Shown here: piece after piece, positions 59,035 to 64,000 of the stretch
How positions within the stretch are numbered: the stretch's first letter is position 1
Layout of the letters: every line of letters begins with the position of its first letter
Source of the DNA: Isoetes taiwanensis
Lineage: Eukaryota > Streptophyta > Lycopodiopsida > Isoetales > Isoetaceae
Assembly: GCA_021234155.1 (NCBI GenBank)
Contig: JAJEKV010000288.1
Coordinates: 312,001-376,000, forward strand
Length of the DNA: 64,000 nucleotides
Reading direction: 5' to 3'
Notes under the pieces: generated by a model
The model's input: only the letters and a program-made list of their open reading frames with translations
Databases searched by the model: none
Told to the model about the DNA's origin: nothing
Translations under genes and position numbers: made by a program

Positions 59035-59454
59035 GAAGGTAAGAGATGTTTTTTCCATTAATTAATTAAAGCCATACAATAGTCTTACTAATGGGAGTGG
59101 AAACTGCCACATTAGTAACAGATTTGGTATAGTGATCCAAAAAGAAATTAGAAGTTGCAATGAATATAGCAACCACTTCAAGATAGAGTAGCAGACCAAT
59201 AAACTAGTCAAAATGTGTACAAAATTCTGCTTTGCCCCCTATAAGAGAGCTCCAATATATGCTGTCTGTGATGCCCAACAATGAAATCCAAAGAAACCTG
59301 CAAGAACATTATAACTATCCAAGTACCAGAGCCTGATGTTAAGCAAAAAAAGACAAGTTATTGAGCATTAGCAAATTCGACCGGTTCATGATGTGAAAGC
59401 TAAAGTGTGGAAGATGGGATGATGTATGAGATGGCTCAGTAGGAAATTGGAGAC

Positions 59455-60097
59455 TCATTGTTGCATGATCTGATCGAAAATTTTGTTGTATACCCAATAG
59501 AAGCCTTTGTCTGTTCCAAACTTGTAACTGTTGTATTCAGATCCATTTTCCATGAACAAGTGATGGATGTCCTCCTTACCCATCAAGATCAACAGGGTAC
59601 CATAAAGATCTGCTAGCATCTTATATGAGTAATACAACTCTCTGTACCTGCTCAACTGCCTATCTGTCAAGGAATAATGGTACATGAACAAAAAGTTGAA
59701 TAAGCAGTACATCTGCACAACCTCCCTGTAAAAAATTCTGGCCCATGAGTTTTCATTACTATTTCTCCTGACCTCATATAGCTTGATGTCATCATCTGAT
59801 GCACCTGGCCCTGGTGGCTGCAAATCTGTAACCCCTGTGCTGTTGTAATACAAAGTGGCTTCATGATAGCTCAGCATGGAGTCAAATTTGTTCCTGCCCT
59901 CCCCTTTGAGAAATTCCAGATATTCTATCAAAAAGATCAGAGAAAGGAGCATTAGAATTGACAACATGCAGATTTGAAACAAAGATATTGTATCCACTAA
60001 AAAATTTACCAATTTGATCCCAATTTCTGTCATAAGAATCTGCAAATTTACTTTTGTGAGCAGTTACATAAGCTTCTAAGTCTAATTGAAAACTCAT
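59455..60097 (-). pseudogene. third ORF of the L1 LINE, unknown protein, one frameshift
   Basis: ORF3 starts at ATG 60097-60095, which overlaps the ORF2 stop TGA (60096-60094) as ATGA. The first frame (60097-59882) reads MSFQLDLEAYVTAHKSKFAD, then YDRNWDQIGKFFSGYNIF, to about NAPFSDLFD. A one-base shift near 59935 leads into EYLEFLKGEGRNKFDSML, GVTDLQPPGPGASDDDIKLY, NSWARIFYREVVQMYCLFNF, REVVQMY and a Tyr-rich end FGTDKGFYWVYNKIFDQIMQ, stopping at TGA 59457-59455. About 213 codons in total. No RNase H, zinc knuckle or other known domain is recognised. The start-stop overlap suggests coupled reinitiation. It could be an accessory protein of this LINE lineage or a captured host sequence. Confidence 0.65.
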
Positions 60098-63000
60098 CTT
60101 GATCCAGAGAATGGAAAATTTCTTATGATCCTATTTCTGGATTTCCAAATATTCCAGAGAGCAGTGAACATGACAGTATTTTTGAAAGCATCATTATTTT
60201 GCATGTACTTTAGCAAATTACCCCGATTATTGACATTGAAATGATGATCAAATTTACTATAAAACCAATTCCAGAAAGTCATCAATTTTGGACAAAGGAA
60301 AATATGCTACATAGATTCATCTTCAGAGCAATTAGATTGGCATGCTCGCACAATATTTGAATTTCTCTTGGATAAGGAGGCAAGATTTGGAAGGCTCTTT
60401 TGAGCAATCAACCAGATAAAATAATTGACTTTTGGGGGGCAGTAAGAATTCCATATATTCTTGAACAAGGTTTTACATTCCTCTGCGGAAATGGACCATT
60501 TAATGCTAGCCTTGACAGGAGTGGCCTTGGCATAAACCTTACTGACCTTGTACGTGCTAGTTCCATTGATTTTCCAAAGAAGCCTGTTATCACAGTTATC
60601 CAGATTAGTACAATGAGCAAGAATATTTTTGAAATGAAGGAAAGTAACTTTATCAGTCGAGGTGCCATGAATTAGTCTCCTGAGATTTGTCCAGGTAATT
60701 AGATGACCATTATTGTATAGGTTCCTGACAGTAGTGATTCCTTAAGAGCTCCACTTCCTATATGTTTTTGGGTGTTTTAAAGCCAAAATATTACCATCAC
60801 AGTCCTTGAAACCATTAGACCAGAAAAGGGAGGATTGCATATGATGATCTTGTAATTCAGGATCATCAAAACAGTTCTGAACAACATTCCAAGCTTTGAT
60901 CAAGTTGTGCATAAGGGAAGATGTGTTTTTACCTGGATGAATATTGCAAAAAGCTGACTCAGGCAGAGAGTGTTTAATGGAAGGATGTCCTTGAGGGTAT
61001 GAACATGAGATCCAATATCTAATGAAGATGGAGGCCATTAAATTATTGCCAGGTAAAGTTCTCCAAATGAACTTACCAGCTAAAGCACAAGCTTGAAGAT
61101 ACAGATTTTTACAACCTAAACCTCCTTCACTTTTAGATCGACAGATAAAGTTTCTAATAGTCTTCTCTAGCTCATTGTAGATAGATGTAGGGGCCACTAG
61201 AGCAGAGGAAAAATATATGTGAGATGCTGCCAGAACAGAATTTGCAATTAATGTTCTACCTGCCAGAGAAAGAGTGTTTCTAAAAATGTTCAACTTTTTC
61301 CTAATTCTCTGCAAAATAGGATCCCATAACCCCTTTATGTTGGGATTCAGAGACAAAGGCATACCAAGGAGTTTAGTAGCTTGCATTTCATTCAGAACTT
61401 TGATGTCACATAAAGAATCTCGAGTATAATCCCCAATGATAACACTCTTGTTAATATTCAAATAAATTCCAGAGGCAGCTGAGAATAAGTCAATGATGCT
61501 TAGAAAATTGGCAATGTTATCAGGTTTGGAATCAAGGAAAGCAAACGTGTCATCTGCATATTGTAAAGTAATTAAGCTGCCCTTATTGTCAGGGAGATCA
61601 AGACCTTTAATTTTGCCACAATCCTGATTAAAATCAACTGCCCTAGTAAGCAATTCAGCAACCACTAGAAATAAGTAGGGAGCTAAGGGGCAACCCTGTC
61701 TGACACCTCTAGCAAGCTTGAAGAAATTGGATGGTGAACTATTGATAAGAACAGAGGAGTTGGCCATGGAGTTTAGACCAAAGATAAGGGAGATGATTTC
61801 GGAGTTGAAGCCAATCTTGGTCAAAGTAAATTCAAGAAAATTCCAGTTGACAGAATCAAAGGCCCTTTTAAAATCTAGCTTTAGAAGAACACATTTCTGA
61901 GAGGAGACTTTGTTCCAGTGCAATCCCTCCATAGCTACAATGTAATTATCAAGAATAAATCTATTAGGCAAAAAAGCAGATTGTTTAATGTCAATATGCT
62001 TCTGGAGGAAAGGCTTAACTCTGTTGGCAATGATCTTTGCACAAAGCTTGTAAGTGGAGTTGGTTAGAGAGATAGGTCTCCAATCAGAAAAAGAGACAGG
62101 CTTATCAACTTTAGGAATAAGTGTGATAAAACCAGCAGAGATAGAAGAGTGAAGATGGTCAGCCAACCAGAAGCCATGAACAAGCTTAACAATATCCTCT
62201 TTTAATACATCCCAGAAATGCACATAAAATTCGGGTGGAATGCCATCAGGACCTGGAGATTTTCCTTTACTGAAGCTCATAAGGACACTATAGATCTCAT
62301 GCTCAGAGGGGAGAGCAGCAATTGAGTCATCCATAAGGCTTTGATTATTTGGAATAATCTGGTTTATCAAGGAAGTGAACTCAGCACTCTTTAATGAAGT
62401 ATCAGAGCAATCTGGCTTAACACTGAATAGAGAAGCATACTGACCATGAAAGTATTTCTTAATCTCTGAAGGGGTGTCAATGGTAATGCCATTATCAGAT
62501 TGAACTTGCACAATTGAGTTATTTAGCATTCTAATTCTGGCAGTCCTATAGAAGAATTTGGAGCTGCCCATATCCATTTCCTTGTTATATTTGATTTTGC
62601 ATTTAATAGCATAGCTCTTGGCCTCAGACTCTTCAATAGATTTAATTTGGTTCTCTAAGATCTCCTCACCAATTTGAAGATTGGCATTATGAGGATCATT
62701 CTGGAGTCGAGTTCTAATATCTCTCATTTGAGCAAGAAGACTGTTCTTATGTCTAGAGCTCTCCTTAAAAGTGGACTTTGACCAATTCTTAATCCAAGAT
62801 TTGATCTGCTTGAGCTTGGAGTAAAAGTTTTTCATAGATTGGAAGCCATTGGGAATATTGAGATTATTTTGCCCATTCTGCATATTCAGATAGAAATTCT
62901 TGAAGTCTAAACAGAATTGTTCATTGAGGAGGAGGGAGCAATTAAATTTGAAAGGAATGTTCCCATCTCTAGGCAGATTTAGCAAGTGATTAGTGTGAAG

Positions 63001-63696
63001 AAATTGAGGTTGATGGTCAGAAATGGAGATGGCCTCATCACTAATCACATAACAGTTATCCCAAAAGGACCCTGAAGAATTTGAAACATAAAACCTGTCT
63101 AAGGCACAATATACTCTTTTGGAATTTTTTTGCTTATTTGTCCAAGTAAAATTTGCAGTTGAGGAAGGAATATGAATGAGACTCATATCAGAGATCAAAG
63201 AATCCCAATTAACTCTCTCAGAAGTGGACATATTAATTTTGTTTCCTAGCTCCATATCCCAGTTTGGAGTATTATTAAAATCTCCAGAGACGGCCCAATT
63301 CATTAGGGGCTGAGAAGAGATCCAAGAGTTGATTTCAGGCCAAATATATTCTCTATCCTTTGGGCAAGTTGGAGCATAAACATTGACAACTCCAAAATTG
63401 GAATTGTTAATTGTAAAAATTACAGCCTGCCAGCATCTACTTGGGCTATTATAAAAAGAGACATGAGCCAAAGATTTCCAGATAATGGCTAATCCCCCAC
63501 TAGTACCAGTGGCTTCAATCCATATGGAGGAAACACCTGGGTATATCCACTCAGATAAGTTTGAGCTCTCAAATTTTGGCAATTTGGTTTCCTGGAGCAA
63601 AATAATGTCAGTCTTATAAGTTCTGAGTTGAGAGATGACTCTCCTTCTCTTGATAGGGCCTTTGATCCCCCTAACATTCCAAGTAATTATCTTCAT
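60094..63696 (-). pseudogene. L1 ORF2: AP endonuclease, reverse transcriptase, zf-RVT; two stops
   Basis: About 1,200 codons. Endonuclease: MKIITWNVRGIKGPIKRRRV, LLQETK (Glu36), SGDFNN (Asp139), SISDHQP (His228), all catalytic positions present. RT: KGKSPGPDGIPPEFYVHFWD, LLKLDFKRAFDSVNWNFLEF (motif A), RGVRQGCPLAPYLFLVVAEL (motif B), LQYADDTFAFLDS (motif C, near residue 715), then LAGRTLIANSVLAASHIYFS. C-terminus: zf-RVT-like SYCPPKVNYFIWLIAQKS, ACQSNCSEDESM..HIFLCP. Stops: TAA at 60744-60742 (other copy has Lys) and TAG at 60309-60307 (M*HIF); the same frame goes on to TGA 60096-60094. The enzyme would nick the target and prime reverse transcription there. The first stop leaves endonuclease and RT whole (984 aa) but removes the C-terminal zinc region. 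Confidence 0.93.
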
Positions 63697-63738
63697 AAAG
63701 ATGAAGAATGATCCAGAGAGTAGAGAAAAAAGAGAAAA

Positions 63739-63993
63739 TTATCTATTTCTCCTATTCTTCTTGCTTCTTGTATTTCCAGCAGGAGTTTTGTGAATACTAG
63801 GTTCGACATCTGGCTTGGAGGAGGTCTTCTTTTTCCTTTTAAATTTGGATCCAGAATTTGGCTTATTAGTGCCATGGGAAATGTTTAGGTAGTTTTCCTT
63901 TCCCCAATTTTCCTTGTCACTCTCACTATCATTGTCAGAACATCCACCAGGGACAAATTCAAACATGTTCAAAGAATCCTCTATGTCATCCAT
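63739..63993 (-). CDS. L1 ORF1 C-terminal end (partial)
   Basis: 84 codons at the window edge, acidic then basic: MFEFVPGGCSDNDSESDKEN, then KRKKKTSSKPDVEPS and NTRSKKNRRNR, stopping at 63741-63739. It lies 42 bp before the ORF2 start, the place of ORF1 in plant L1s, whose tails are often Lys/Arg-rich. The Met at 63993 is unlikely to be the true start; the frame probably extends beyond the window. Confidence 0.6.
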   Translation of the reverse strand: MDDIEDSLNMFEFVPGGCSDNDSESDKENWGKENYLNISHGTNKPNSGSKFKRKKKTSSKPDVEPSIHKTPAGNTRSKKNRRNR

Positions 63994-64000
63994 TTCACTT

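Larger units (their letters stand above)
59011..64000 (-). mobile_element. near-complete L1 LINE with ORF1 end, ORF2 and a third ORF
   Basis: Minus-strand order: ORF1 C-terminus (63993-63739, running off the window), ORF2 (63696-60094), ORF3 (60097-59455), ~420-bp 3' UTR, and a poly(A) tail (T24 on plus at 59011-59034, preceded on the minus strand by CCTTCAAAA). Same subfamily as 2.9-4.9 kb. Lesions are few: two stops in ORF2 and one frameshift in ORF3, so the insertion is fairly young. Confidence 0.92.

Noticed and set aside
59667-59864. A separate 65-codon ORF inside ORF3.
   Set aside because: Different frame overlapping the better-supported ORF3.
60408-60668. A minus frame (and its plus partner at 60400-60675) inside ORF2.
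   Set aside because: Off-frame shadows of the zf-RVT part of ORF2.
1-64000. tRNA and rRNA genes.
   Set aside because: No B-box-like ggttcgantcc with a matching clover leaf and no rRNA-like stretch was noticed by eye; a covariance-model scan would be needed to be sure.

Overview
The window looks like a repeat-dense piece of a large land-plant nuclear genome, most likely a seedless plant (fern, lycophyte or bryophyte). The lineage is an inference. The support is a group III WRKY gene with the usual R-type intron, an ethylene receptor of the membrane-sensor/histidine-kinase/receiver type, a plant-like U6 snRNA fragment, plant L1 LINEs, Ty1/copia and Gypsy-like remnants with a tRNA-Met primer-binding site, many MITEs, GT-AG introns and AT-rich spacers. 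Nothing prokaryotic or organellar was seen.

Layout. 1-2.9 kb: decayed Ty1/copia element split by a 321-bp MITE. 2.9-4.9 kb: 5'-truncated L1 LINE (-). 7.3-7.8, 13.3-14.2 and 57.6-58.3 kb: three copies of an ORF1-only LINE derivative with RRM-type ORF1. 8.4-9.5 kb: pogo-like transposase fragment abutting a ~104-bp tandem repeat. 15.7-17.4 kb: WRKY group III gene with two premature stops. 17.4-26.7 kb: gene-poor, with a foldback element and dispersed repeats. 26.9-29.8 kb: LTR element (-) with a gag-like ORF and PBS. 31.0-33.4 kb: ethylene receptor (-) with two frame breaks. 37.5-37.7 kb: U6 snRNA-LINE tail chimera. 38.1-38.9 kb: Myb/SANT-like ORF (-). 39.1-45.3 kb: LINE RT fragment, G-rich tract, minisatellite, Gypsy-like remnant and an L1 ORF1-only insertion. 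46.2-46.8 kb: long foldback. 46.9-53.1 kb: large spliced reverse-transcriptase gene, not of LTR or L1 type, with small lesions. 54.6-58.4 kb: LINE 3' ends and a duplicated palindrome-rich block. 59.0-64.0 kb: nearly complete L1 LINE (-) with ORF1 end, ORF2, an unusual third ORF and a poly(A) tail.

How it fits together. The two recognisable host genes (WRKY III, ethylene receptor) and the RT gene all carry stops or frame breaks, so they are young pseudogenes, or the assembly has indel errors, or both. The LINEs fall into two systems. One is a poly(A)-tailed plant L1 group (2.9, 44.1, 55.1, 59.0 kb). The other has no poly(A) tail and ends in a short conserved 3' hairpin followed by a variable 4-5-bp microsatellite (7.8, 14.2, 29.9, 30.1, 37.7, 56.6, 58.3, 58.4 kb). 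The hairpin family appears to mobilise ORF1-only derivatives and a U6 chimera.

The most promising unusual items are the third ORF overlapping ORF2 by ATGA, the PLE/TERT/rvt-like RT gene, the ORF1-only LINE derivatives with their hairpin-microsatellite ends, and the U6-LINE chimera. All calls come from reading the sequence; no database search was run.
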